This document shows, in pieces, positions 46,613 to 54,743 of a stretch of 64,000 nt of DNA (positions are counted from its first letter, which is position 1; each line of letters opens with the position of its first letter). A program made the translations under genes and the position numbers. This DNA is from Variovorax sp. PAMC26660 (GTDB lineage Bacteria > Pseudomonadota > Gammaproteobacteria > Burkholderiales > Burkholderiaceae_C). Location: contig NZ_CP060295.1 of the NCBI RefSeq assembly GCF_014302995.1, positions 930,001-994,000 of the forward strand, in the 5' to 3' direction. Under the pieces are notes generated by a model. That model did no database searches. It was not told the DNA's origin and saw nothing but the letters and a program-made list of their open reading frames with translations.

Positions 46613-46903
46613 TCAGCCGGGATTTTCGTCAGCAGGCAAGGCTTCGACCCATGCGCGCCCGGCGTCGGTGAGGTGCGCGACCCAGCGGTCGTCGAGCTGC
46701 ACCACACGCACCCAGCCGGGGCCGCGTACGCCGCCAATGGCGGCATCGCCCATCAGCGTGAGCTGGCGCATCACCACGCTCGCGCCCTGCCCGAGCCGCT
46801 TGCCCAGGCGCGGCAGCGATATGCCGCCATCGCCGGGCGCCTCGGCCAATGCGCGCAGGATGGCGACGGAAAAGGAATCAGCGTCGAAGGCCGCTGCCGT
46901 CAT
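46613..46903 (-). CDS. Small winged-helix-like protein between molybdoenzyme and fdhD
   Basis: 96 residues. It reads like a compact winged helix (ISLPRLGKRLGQGASVVMRQ as helices 2-3, GPGWVRVVQLDD as the wing). It has no signal or membrane segment. The ATG overlaps the stop of the YdeP-like gene (ATGA) and fdhD follows closely, so the three are one translation unit. It might regulate the operon or aid maturation. I recognise no characterised family. Confidence 0.75.
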   Translation of the reverse strand: MTAAAFDADSFSVAILRALAEAPGDGGISLPRLGKRLGQGASVVMRQLTLMGDAAIGGVRGPGWVRVVQLDDRWVAHLTDAGRAWVEALPADENPG

Positions 46904-49248
46904 GCCGCGACGGCGTCGGCATCCACCGGCGCAGGAGCTGGCGCCACATGCAGCGACAGCACCACCGGGATGGACTTGGAAGTCGGCGTGCCCGCGTTCT
47001 CCGCCACCGACGACAGCGGCACCAGCGGGTTGGTCTCAGGGTAGTAGGCCGCGAGGTTGCCGCGTGGAATGTCGTAGGCCACGAGCTTGAAGCGGTCGGC
47101 ACGGCGCTCCTGGCCGTCGCTCCACACCGTCTGAATGTCCACCCAGTCGCCGTCCTTCATGCCCAGCACGCGGATGTCTTCCTTGTGGATGAACACCACA
47201 CGCCGCTGGCCGAACACGCCGCGGTAGCGGTCGTCCATGCCGTAGATGGTGGTGTTGTACTGGTCGTGCGAACGCGTGGTGAGCAGCGTGAAGACCAGCG
47301 TGTCACCCTTCTTGCCATAGCGCGCGCGGGCCCGGTGCGAGGGCGTGTCCAGCGGCACGGCGTGCGTGAAGAACACGGCCTTTTTCGACGCGGTGGCCCA
47401 CACCCGTTCGCTCGCGGTGTTGCGCAGGCGAAAACCGCCGGGGTGCGCCACGCGTGCGTTGAAGTCCTTGAAGTCATCGAACACCGCTTCGATCTTGTCG
47501 CGGATGCGTGCGTAGTCTTCGATGAGCCACAGCCATGGCGTGTTGCTGCGCGCGCCGATGGTCGCGGCCGCGAGCCGCGCCACGATGGCCGGCTCCGACA
47601 GCAGGTGCTCCGACGCGGGCGGGTTGATGCCCATCGAGATGTGGACCATGCTCATCGAGTCTTCCACCGTCACGCCCTGCGGGCCGTGGGCCTGCATGTC
47701 GATCTCGGTGCGGCCCAGGCAGGGCAGGATCAGCGCCTCGCGACCGTGCACGATGTGACTGCGGTTGAGCTTGGTGGTCACGTGCACCGTCAGGTCGCAC
47801 TGCTGCAGGCCCTTCCAGGTCTGGTAGGTGTCTGGCGTGGCGGCCGCGAAATTGCCGCCGAGCGCGAAGAACACCTTGCCCTTGCCGTCGAGCATCAACT
47901 GGATGGCCTCGACCGTGTCCACGCCGTTCTTGCGCGGTGGCTCGAAGCCGAACACCTGCTGCAGCCGGTCGAGCAGCGCCACCGGCGGCTTTTCCCAGAT
48001 GCCCATGGTGCGGTCGCCCTGGACGTTGCTGTGGCCGCGCACCGGGCAGGCACCCGCGCCCTCGCGGCCCATGTGGCCGCACAGCATGAGCCAGTTGAGG
48101 ATCATCTGGATCGTGGCCACCGAATGCTGGTGCTGCGTGATGCCCATGCCCCAGCAGGCGATGACCTTCCTGGCGCCGAGGTACACCTCGGCGGCGGCGC
48201 GGATCTGCGCTTGCGTGAGTCCGGATTCCTGCACCAGCACGTCCCACGATTCGGCGCGCAGGTCGTCGGCCAGCGTCTCGAATCCCGTGGTGTGCGTGGC
48301 GATGAAGGCGTGGTCGAGCACCGAGGCTTCGCCGCGCGCCACGGCCGCGTCTTCGCGCTCGATGACGTGTTTCATCATCCCCTTGACCGCCGAGAAATCA
48401 CCGCCCACGCGCAACTGGAAGTAGTGCGTGCTGATGGGCGTGGAGCCCATGGTCGCCATCTCCAGCTTGTCCTGCGGATCGGCAAAGCGCTCCAGGCCAC
48501 GTTCGCGCAGCGGGTTGAAGCTCACGATGCGCGCGCCGCGCTTGGACGCCGCACGCAGCTCGCCGAGCATGCGCGGATGGTTGGTGCCGGGGTTCTGGCC
48601 GAAGATGAAGATGGCGTCGGCCTTCTCGAAGTCCTCGAGCGTGACCGTGCCCTTGCCCACGCCGATCTGCGGACGCATGCCGCTGCCGCTGGGCTCGTGG
48701 CACATGTTCGAGCAGTCGGGAAAGTTGTTGGTGCCGTACTCACGCACGAACAGCTGGTACAGGAAGGCGGCTTCATTGCTCGCCCGGCCCGAGGTGTAGA
48801 ACATGGCCTGATTCGGGTCGGGCAGCGCGTTCAGATGGCGCGCGACAAGCGCAAAGGCATCGTCCCATTCGATGGGCACGTATTTGTCGCTGGCCGCGTC
48901 GTAGACCATGGGGTGCGTGAGCCGCCCCTGGTCTTCGAGCCAGAAGTCGCTTTGCGCGGCCAGCTCGGCCACGGTGTGCTTTGCAAACAGCGCAGGACCG
49001 GCGCGGCGGGCGGTGGCTTCGGCCGCCACGGCCTTCACACCGTTCTCGCAGAACTCGAAGGTCGAGGCATGGTTGCGGTCGGGCCACGCGCAGCCGGGGC
49101 AGTCAAAGCCGTCGGGCTGGTTGGCCGAGAGCAGCGTTTTCGCGCCCTTGATGGGAATGTCCTGCCGCAGCAGCGCATTCGTCACGCTGCGCAATGCGCC
49201 CCAGCCGCCGGCGGGACCCTTGTAAAACTCGATCTTCTGCTCGCTCAT
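46900..49248 (-). CDS. FdhF/YdeP-family molybdopterin oxidoreductase
   Basis: 782 residues of the bis-MGD oxidoreductase superfamily. Cysteines C50 and C53 (DCPGCAWPD) and C67 (FCENG) are near the N-terminus, and a likely Mo ligand is C183 in SNMCHEPSG, so it uses Cys, not Sec. ALGGNFAAATPDT and RGHSNVQGDRTMG are typical cofactor-binding segments. No Tat signal is present, so it is cytoplasmic. YdeP relatives are linked to formate metabolism and acid resistance, but the substrate is not established. It heads an operon with the winged-helix gene and fdhD. Confidence 0.9.
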   Translation of the reverse strand: MSEQKIEFYKGPAGGWGALRSVTNALLRQDIPIKGAKTLLSANQPDGFDCPGCAWPDRNHASTFEFCENGVKAVAAEATARRAGPALFAKHTVAELAAQSDFWLEDQGRLTHPMVYDAASDKYVPIEWDDAFALVARHLNALPDPNQAMFYTSGRASNEAAFLYQLFVREYGTNNFPDCSNMCHEPSGSGMRPQIGVGKGTVTLEDFEKADAIFIFGQNPGTNHPRMLGELRAASKRGARIVSFNPLRERGLERFADPQDKLEMATMGSTPISTHYFQLRVGGDFSAVKGMMKHVIEREDAAVARGEASVLDHAFIATHTTGFETLADDLRAESWDVLVQESGLTQAQIRAAAEVYLGARKVIACWGMGITQHQHSVATIQMILNWLMLCGHMGREGAGACPVRGHSNVQGDRTMGIWEKPPVALLDRLQQVFGFEPPRKNGVDTVEAIQLMLDGKGKVFFALGGNFAAATPDTYQTWKGLQQCDLTVHVTTKLNRSHIVHGREALILPCLGRTEIDMQAHGPQGVTVEDSMSMVHISMGINPPASEHLLSEPAIVARLAAATIGARSNTPWLWLIEDYARIRDKIEAVFDDFKDFNARVAHPGGFRLRNTASERVWATASKKAVFFTHAVPLDTPSHRARARYGKKGDTLVFTLLTTRSHDQYNTTIYGMDDRYRGVFGQRRVVFIHKEDIRVLGMKDGDWVDIQTVWSDGQERRADRFKLVAYDIPRGNLAAYYPETNPLVPLSSVAENAGTPTSKSIPVVLSLHVAPAPAPVDADAVAA

Positions 49249-49285
49249 GGCGGCAGTGTTGGCCTAGGGGAGCCCGGGCGTCAAA

Positions 49286-49311
49286 TTGAATCGGGATATG
49301 CGGCGATTCAA
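49286..49311. promoter_or_regulatory. 26-bp inverted repeat upstream of the YdeP-like operon
   Basis: TTGAATCG-N10-CGATTCAA, perfect 8-bp arms. It lies 38 bases before the start codon of the YdeP-like gene, between it and the 3' end of modC, and is well placed to be an operator for the molybdoenzyme-fdhD operon. It does not match the FNR site (TTGAT-N4-ATCAA) because of its spacing. Confidence 0.5.
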
Positions 49312-49340
49312 AACGGAAATGAACACGCCCGGCGTTGCGA

Positions 49341-50132
49341 TCAGGTGCCGCGCATGTCCTGCATCAGCAGCCCGCGCAGCTTGCTGCGCAGCGGCGTGTC
49401 TTCGACCTCCGGTACGCCGGCGATGTCCCGCAGGGCGAAGTCGCGGCTTTGCGCGTTGTGCAGGTCGATCTCGCGCACCACCTGGCCGTCCTTGTAGACG
49501 AAGGCCACGTCGGCCAGGGCCAGCACGTCCTCGATGTCGTGCGTGATCATCAGGACCGGAATGCCCCACTGCTTGCGCACCTGCGCCAATTCGTTGCGCA
49601 GTTCGCTGCGCAGCATCGGGTTCAGGGCGGCAAAGGGTTCGTCGAGCAGCAACACCTGCGGCTCGCAGGCCAGCGCGCGCGCCAGGGCCACGCGCTGCTG
49701 TTGGCCGCCCGAGAGCTTCTGCGGCCGGCTGTCGGCCAGCGCGGCAAGGCCGAAGCTTTCGAGCAGGGCCTGCACGCGCTCGGCGTCCTTGGTCGGCAGG
49801 CTGCGGCGATACCACGCGGTCAGCCCGAAGGCCACGTTCTCGCGCACCGTGAGATGCGGAAACAGCGCGTAGTTCTGAAACAGATAGCCGATGCGGCGCG
49901 CCGGCGCAGGCACGTCGATGCGCTGCGCCGAGTCGTACAGCGTGCGGCCGTCCAGCCGCACATGGCCCGCCGAAGGATGCAGCAGGCCGGCAATGGCCTG
50001 CAGGGTCAGCGACTTGCCCGCGCCCGAAGGGCCGTAGAGCGCGGCGAAGGGAACGTCGGTCTGAAAGCGCACGGCCAGGTCGAAGCGCCGGGCTCCGTCC
50101 TTCACCGTCAGTTTCAGATCGACGTCGATCAT
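49341..50132 (-). CDS. modC: Molybdate ABC transporter ATPase (ModC), short form
   Basis: 263 residues. Walker A GPSGAGKS, signature [15 protein letters not shown] and Walker B LLLDEPFAAL are present. E. coli ModC is about 350 residues because of a C-terminal molybdate-binding MOP domain; this protein ends about 35 residues after the ATPase core and lacks it. Its start overlaps the modA stop (ATGA). Order on the strand is modB, modA, modC. Confidence 0.9.
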   Translation of the reverse strand: MIDVDLKLTVKDGARRFDLAVRFQTDVPFAALYGPSGAGKSLTLQAIAGLLHPSAGHVRLDGRTLYDSAQRIDVPAPARRIGYLFQNYALFPHLTVRENVAFGLTAWYRRSLPTKDAERVQALLESFGLAALADSRPQKLSGGQQQRVALARALACEPQVLLLDEPFAALNPMLRSELRNELAQVRKQWGIPVLMITHDIEDVLALADVAFVYKDGQVVREIDLHNAQSRDFALRDIAGVPEVEDTPLRSKLRGLLMQDMRGT

Positions 50133-50878
50133 GGCTTGCCGAAGCCGTAGCGCGTGAGCACTTCCTGTGCGGCGGGCGTCGAGAGGAAAGCGATGAAGTC
50201 GCCGGCCAATGCCTTCTGCTTGCTGTCGGCGACCACGGCGATCGGGTAGGTCACGGGCGTGTGGCCCGTGGGGGTGAACGCAACCTTCACCTTGTCGCCG
50301 GCCACGGCCGCATCGGTGCGGTAGACAAAGCCGGCTTCGACCTCGCCACGGCTCACGTAGTCGAGCACCTGGCGCACGCTGTCGGCCTGCACGAACTTGG
50401 GTTCGAGCACGGTCCAGAGGTTGGCACCGTCCAGCACCTGCTTGGTGTAGCGGCCGACCGGCACGGTGGCGGTCTTGCCGACGGCGATCTTCTTCACACC
50501 GGCGCCGGTCAGGTCTTGCAGCGTCTTCAAGCCGACGGCGTCCTTGGTCGGCTCGATGAGCACCAGGCTGTTGGTCACGAAGTCCTTGCGCGTGGCGGTG
50601 TCGATCGCCTTCTGCTCCACACCGCGGTTCATGGTTTCCTGGTCGGCGCTGGCGAACACGTCGACGGGCGCGCCCTGGCTGATCTGCTGCAGCAGCACGC
50701 CCGAAGCGGCGAAGTTGAAGCGCACCGTGGCGCCCGACTTTGCCGCCTCGAACTTCGGACCGATTTCCTTGAACGCGTCGGTCAGGCTGGCGGCAGCGGA
50801 CACGGTGATCTGCTGCGCGGCGGCAGCCAGCGGCAGTGCGAGAGCAACCACGAGAGACAAGAGACGGAACGGACGCAT
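50129..50878 (-). CDS. modA: Molybdate-binding periplasmic protein
   Basis: 249 residues. The signal peptide MRPFRLLSLVVALALPLAAA is followed by the ModA-type opening ITVSAAASLTDAFKEIG. Other family segments are FNFAASGVLLQQISQGAPVD and VSRGEVEAGFVYRTDA. ATG 50878 has AAGGAG upstream; a TTG two codons earlier is less likely. Supplies Mo for the nearby formate dehydrogenases. Confidence 0.94.
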   Translation of the reverse strand: MRPFRLLSLVVALALPLAAAAQQITVSAAASLTDAFKEIGPKFEAAKSGATVRFNFAASGVLLQQISQGAPVDVFASADQETMNRGVEQKAIDTATRKDFVTNSLVLIEPTKDAVGLKTLQDLTGAGVKKIAVGKTATVPVGRYTKQVLDGANLWTVLEPKFVQADSVRQVLDYVSRGEVEAGFVYRTDAAVAGDKVKVAFTPTGHTPVTYPIAVVADSKQKALAGDFIAFLSTPAAQEVLTRYGFGKP

Positions 50879-50912
50879 GTGCAACTCCTTATAAGAATGA
50901 TGAAGAACGAAA

Positions 50913-51596
50913 TCAGCGAAGTGAGAAAAATCGGTTCGACAGCACCAGCACGGTGATCGACAGCACCGAAGTCACGATGACCAGCAGCAGCGCGAGGTCG
51001 TCATGCCCGGACTGCACTGCGTCGTAGATGGCCATCGACAGCGTCTGGGTCTGCTTCGGAATGGACCCCGCCACCATCAGCGAGGCACCGAACTCGCCCA
51101 TGGCCCGCGCGAAGGCCAGCAGCGTGCCGGCCAGGATGCCCGGCCAGGCCAGCGGCAGCGTGACGCGCAGGAACACCGAGAACGGCGACTGGCGCAGCGT
51201 GCTCGCCGCCGCTTCGAGCGAGCGGTCGACGCCCGCGAAAGCGGCGCTGGCCGACTTGAGCACCAGCGGCAGCGCCACCACGGCCGAGGCCACCACGGCA
51301 CCATGCCAACTGAAGATGATGGTGTAGTCGAGGTGCTCGCGCAGCCACGCGCCCAGCGGGCTGCGGCGGCCGGCCGCCACCAGGATCGCGTAGCCGATCA
51401 CCGTGGGCGGCAGCACCAGCGGCAGCATGAACACGGCTTCCAGCACGTTGCGTCCGAAAAAACGCTTGCGCGCGAACACCCAGCCCAAGGCCACGCCCAC
51501 GACCAGCGCCAGCAGGGTCGCGACCGCGGCGACCTTGAGCGACAGGGCCAGCGGAAACCAGTCCGTCGAGGCGATGAGCGATTGCGTCGTGTTCAT
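50913..51596 (-). CDS. modB: Molybdate ABC transporter permease
   Basis: 227 residues with about five helices. Contains LPLVLPPTVIGYAILVAAGR near residue 58 and ARAMGEFGASLMVAG, the permease loop for ATPase contact. It is the first gene of the modBAC operon. A candidate ModE site lies 68 bases upstream of its ATG. Confidence 0.94.
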   Translation of the reverse strand: MNTTQSLIASTDWFPLALSLKVAAVATLLALVVGVALGWVFARKRFFGRNVLEAVFMLPLVLPPTVIGYAILVAAGRRSPLGAWLREHLDYTIIFSWHGAVVASAVVALPLVLKSASAAFAGVDRSLEAAASTLRQSPFSVFLRVTLPLAWPGILAGTLLAFARAMGEFGASLMVAGSIPKQTQTLSMAIYDAVQSGHDDLALLLVIVTSVLSITVLVLSNRFFSLR

Positions 51597-51663
51597 GAAA
51601 ATACGGCGGGATTGTTACACGGTGAGCCCTAAGGTTCTCACGGGGATGCGCAAACCGATGACT

Positions 51664-51687
51664 CTTCATATACTGCGGGATACAGCG
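51664..51687. promoter_or_regulatory. Candidate ModE (molybdate repressor) site
   Basis: Read on the minus strand it is CGCTGTAT-CCCGCAG-TATATGAAG. The E. coli modA site is CGTTATAT, a 7-base spacer and TATATAACG; 6 of 8 and 7 of 9 arm positions agree and the spacer length is the same. It lies between modB and the divergent gene at 51701 and could repress both. A single-domain ModE gene is 1.4 kb away. Confidence 0.5.
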
Positions 51688-51700
51688 TCAGCCAACCCCC

Positions 51701-51940
51701 ATGCGCCCCTTCGCCCACGACACCGTTGTCCGCTCGATCTCCGGCAGGCCGGAGCTTCGCCATGCGACACAGGTGCAGGAATGGCGCATCGAGCAGGCCA
51801 TGGATTCCGAAGGCTTCGTCATTTCCATCACCGCCCCTGGTGGCGAAAGCCAGTCCTTCTTCGTGGCACAGGCCGACGCCAACGACATCGGGGAAGTCCT
51901 GCGCCGCAAGGCGGTGTGGGTCGACCATCGGGAGCAATGA
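51701..51940 (+). CDS. Hypothetical protein, 79 aa
   Basis: A small acidic protein, MRPFAHDTVVRSISGRPELR at the start, with alternating strand-like segments (EGFVISITAPGGESQSFFVA) and a closing helix. No family recognised. It begins 13 bases after a candidate ModE site, and its TGA overlaps the ATG of the nitroreductase (ATGA), so the two are probably coexpressed. Confidence 0.68.
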   Translation: MRPFAHDTVVRSISGRPELRHATQVQEWRIEQAMDSEGFVISITAPGGESQSFFVAQADANDIGEVLRRKAVWVDHREQ

Positions 51941-52608
51941 CGCACATGTGGCGGCACATGACAGGTGCGGAGCGCATCCTCGAAGTCCTGCTGACGCGGC
52001 GCTCGGTATCGCCGCGGCGGCTGCAGCAACCGGGGCCCCATGCCGATGAACTCGACGCCATCCTCCAGGCCGGTTTGCGCGCGCCCGATCACGGCAGCCT
52101 GCACCCTTGGCGCGTCATCGAATTCCGTTCGCAGAACCGCGAGGCGCTGGCCTGGTGCTTCGAGCAGGAAAAGCTGCGGCGCGACCCGCTCGCCAGCCCG
52201 ACCGACCTGAAGCGTTCGCGTGAACACGCCACGCGCCCGCCCGTGCTGCTCGGCTTCGTGGTGTCGCCGCGCGAGCGCAGCCGGGTGCCGGCGCGCGAGC
52301 AGTGGCTGAGCGCCGGCGCGGCGCTGGGCAACATCCTGAGCGCGGCGCACCAGTTGGGCTACGGCGCGATCGTGCTGAGCGGCGAACGCTGCTATGACGA
52401 GACGCTGGCGCGGCAGGTGGGCGTGCTGCCCGGCGAATACCTGGCGGGCTTCATCAGCATGGGCACCATCCGCGAGGCGCCTCCGCAGGCGCGCGAAACG
52501 CTGTCGCAAAGCGTGTGGTCGTGCTGGCAGGGCGATGCGCTGCCAGCTTCATCACCGGAGCCGGACGCTCAGCCCATCCTGTCGTCGGAGCGGATGCGCG
52601 GCAACTGA
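51937..52608 (+). CDS. Nitroreductase-family flavoprotein (YdjA-like)
   Basis: FMN-dependent NAD(P)H oxidoreductase, 223 residues. It begins with EVLLTRRSVSPRRLQQPGPH (FMN phosphate-contacting RRS), followed by GLRAPDHGSLHPWRVIEF and AGAALGNILSAAHQLGYGAI. The single-domain pattern and the DHGSLHPWR segment resemble YdjA. Overlaps the upstream small gene by ATGA, and overlaps the 3' end of the convergent trmO by 40 bases. The substrate is unknown. Confidence 0.88.
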   Translation: MTHMWRHMTGAERILEVLLTRRSVSPRRLQQPGPHADELDAILQAGLRAPDHGSLHPWRVIEFRSQNREALAWCFEQEKLRRDPLASPTDLKRSREHATRPPVLLGFVVSPRERSRVPAREQWLSAGAALGNILSAAHQLGYGAIVLSGERCYDETLARQVGVLPGEYLAGFISMGTIREAPPQARETLSQSVWSCWQGDALPASSPEPDAQPILSSERMRGN

Positions 52609-53066
52609 TCGAGCCGGGTGCCGAACCAGCCCACGCGTTCGGTCTCGCGCACGTCGAAGCGCGGCACGTAGGGCTTGATGTCGAGCACGGGCGTGCCGTC
52701 CATCATGTCGTTGCCGCTGAAGTGCAGCGTGGTGCCCTCCACCGCCGTGAGCTTCACGATCGACAGGCCCAGCCGGTTCGGCCGCGCGGGGGCTCGCGTG
52801 GCGAAGACGCCGTGGGAGGCGTTGTCCAGAAAGGGCACCACCTCCAGCCGCTCGTGCGCGCACTGGTGCAGATGGGTGACGAGGATCAGGTAGTCGAAGC
52901 CTTCGATGTCGCGCAGGCCCGGTGCGAACTCGGCGAACACTTCGAGCCGGCCCGTTTCTTCGGGCGCACCCGCCGTCTGGATCGGCATGCCGGTGGCTTC
53001 GGTGAAGCGGCTGCGCACGATGCCGACCGGGCGGCACACGACCTTGGCTGTCTCTTCGCCGCTCAT
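52569..53066 (-). CDS. trmO: TrmO/TsaA-family tRNA m6t6A37 methyltransferase
   Basis: 165 residues. SAM-dependent N6-methylation of t6A37 in Thr tRNAs. The family segments VGIVRSRFTEATGMPIQ, THLHQC, ARPNRLGLSIVKL and DGTPVLDIKPYVPRFD are clear. ATG 53066 overlaps the stop of the single-domain modE (ATGA), so it is translated with the molybdate regulator. Confidence 0.9.
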   Translation of the reverse strand: MSGEETAKVVCRPVGIVRSRFTEATGMPIQTAGAPEETGRLEVFAEFAPGLRDIEGFDYLILVTHLHQCAHERLEVVPFLDNASHGVFATRAPARPNRLGLSIVKLTAVEGTTLHFSGNDMMDGTPVLDIKPYVPRFDVRETERVGWFGTRLDQLPRIRSDDRMG

Positions 53067-53410
53067 GGCGCCAGCAGCCGAGTGAGCGCGCGAATGTCCG
53101 CCGCCGTGGCCAGGCGCGCCGCGTTCTCGATCGCGCGGTAGTGCTTGACGATGTCCTCGCCCACCTGCGTGAGCGCCGTGCCGCCGCCGCGCGAGCCACC
53201 GGCCGCCGTGTTCACTGCCGGCGAGGCCAGCGACTGGTTCATTTCGTCGATCAGCATCCAGGCCCGGCGGTACGACATGCCCAGCAGCCGCGCCGCCGCG
53301 GAAATCGAACCGGTCTCGGCCACGGCCTCGAGCACGGCGATCTTGCCGGGGCCGATCGCGATGGTGTCGTCCCGATAGACGCGCAGACGGAACTGGACTT
53401 TGGATTTCAT
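53063..53410 (-). CDS. Single-domain ModE-like molybdate regulator
   Basis: 115 residues corresponding to the N-terminal winged helix of ModE: IGPGKIAVLEAVAETGSISA, ARLLGMSYRRAWMLIDEMNQ and GGSRGGGTALTQVGEDIVKH. The molybdate-binding MOP/TOBE domains are absent, so either another protein senses Mo or the short form acts differently. The ATG at 53410 starts MKSKVQFRLRVY; the longer frame to 53611 has no conserved residues. Probable ligand of the site at 51664. Confidence 0.87.
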   Translation of the reverse strand: MKSKVQFRLRVYRDDTIAIGPGKIAVLEAVAETGSISAAARLLGMSYRRAWMLIDEMNQSLASPAVNTAAGGSRGGGTALTQVGEDIVKHYRAIENAARLATAADIRALTRLLAP

Positions 53411-53550
53411 GTTGGCGCGAAGCGTAAACCAATGCGGGCCGCCATTGTCCGCCCGCAGCGGGCCGCAGTCGCTATGCAACGACGAATACTGCGGCGCACC
53501 CACCCCGGGGAAACGAGGATTCTGCGAAAAAGGCCGAAGCCGTTTGTCTA

Positions 53551-54510
53551 TCAGGTCGGCGGAAGCGTTTCGCCCAGCGTACCGCTGTGCTGCTGCACCT
53601 GGACCTGCCATTCAGGCGTCTGCAGGAAGGCCAGCGCGGCATCCAGCGCACGCGAAGGCCGCACGCCGTGCTGCGTCATGAAGCCGATCGGGGTGCGAAC
53701 CTCGGGCGCCACCAGCGGCAGCGCCTCCAGTTCGCGGTGGCTGCGTACGGCCGCGACCATGCCGCCCGGCAGCACGCTGCTGACGGTGCCTGCGCTCACC
53801 GCCAGCGTGAGGGTGAGCACCGAGTTGGTCTCGATGGCTGGCGTCACCGACACGCCGGCCTCGCGCAGTGCCTGGTCGACGATGGCGCGGTTGTGCATGT
53901 CGGGCGTGAGCAGGCACAGCGGCAGCTTGCCCGCGTCGGCCCAGGTGATGGGCTCGCCGATGCGCAGCTTGTCGGTGGAGGGTGTCTTTGCGCGCCGCAG
54001 CAAGAAGTAGTGCTCGATGCTCTGCGGCCAGGCCGTGAGCTTGATGCCCGGCAGGTGCATGCGTTCGGTGTAACCGAGGGCTAGGTCGATCGACAGGCTT
54101 TCGAGCCCCGTCTCCAGTTCCTGCGAACTCATCGACAGCACGGCCGGCACAAGGCCCGGATGCCGCTGGTGCAGCATGGCGGCGAAGCGCGAGAGCATCG
54201 GGATCGCGGTCGGCACCGCGGCCATGCGCAGGCGCCCGTGCGGGTCGCCCTCTTCGCTGCGCAGTTCCTGCAGCAGCACCTCATTGTCGCGCAGCATGCG
54301 CTGGCCCGCCGCGAGCACGCGCTCGCCTTCGTGGGTGAGCCCGACGTAGACGCGTGCCCGCCTGACGATGACCACGCCGAACTCGGTCTCGAGTGCGCGC
54401 AATGCGTTCGACAAGGCCGGTTGCGTGATGTGGCAGGCCTGTGCCGCGCGGCCGAAATGCTTGTGCTCGCTGAGCGCGACCAGATAGCGCATCGAGGCGA
54501 GCAGGTTCAT
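53551..54510 (-). CDS. LysR-family regulator, FdsR-like
   Basis: 319 residues. The helix-turn-helix HFGRAAQACHITQPALSNAL is near residues 17-36, followed by an effector domain. The N-terminal sequence MNLLASMRYLVALSEHKHFG resembles FdsR, which controls soluble formate dehydrogenase operons in related bacteria, but no fds genes are in the window. Given the formate genes nearby it may control them. ATG 54510 is preferred over a longer frame to 54588. Confidence 0.85.
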   Translation of the reverse strand: MNLLASMRYLVALSEHKHFGRAAQACHITQPALSNALRALETEFGVVIVRRARVYVGLTHEGERVLAAGQRMLRDNEVLLQELRSEEGDPHGRLRMAAVPTAIPMLSRFAAMLHQRHPGLVPAVLSMSSQELETGLESLSIDLALGYTERMHLPGIKLTAWPQSIEHYFLLRRAKTPSTDKLRIGEPITWADAGKLPLCLLTPDMHNRAIVDQALREAGVSVTPAIETNSVLTLTLAVSAGTVSSVLPGGMVAAVRSHRELEALPLVAPEVRTPIGFMTQHGVRPSRALDAALAFLQTPEWQVQVQQHSGTLGETLPPT

Positions 54511-54566
54511 GCCTGTGGCTCCGCTGCTTGTTGCTTTTGTTCGGGACACGCTGCTGGTGTGCAGCC

Positions 54567-54699
54567 GATCAACGACCGCTCTGTCCAACGCTCACGTCGA
54601 TACGGGGCTCTTTTTCGCGAAATAAAGGAGGAGCGAAGCGGGGGACATTCGCGAAAAAGAGCACCGTGTCGGCGTGAGCGACGCCCTGAACAGCAGCGC
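54567..54699. repeat. Dispersed repeat, family B copy 2
   Basis: 133 bp. It contains a perfect 15-bp internal inverted repeat, GCTCTTTTTCGCGAA (54607-54621) and its complement (54648-54662), around a 26-base core. Fills the 233-base gap between the LysR gene and apbC; nothing else is seen in the rest. Confidence 0.87.
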
Positions 54700-54743
54700 T
54701 CAGAACGCACAACACATCGAATCGATGCGCAGGATGCCATCCC

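Noticed and set aside
49286..49311. Reading the inverted repeat upstream of the YdeP-like gene as an FNR box
   Set aside because: FNR sites have TTGAT-N4-ATCAA; here the arms are TTGAATCG and the spacer is ten bases.
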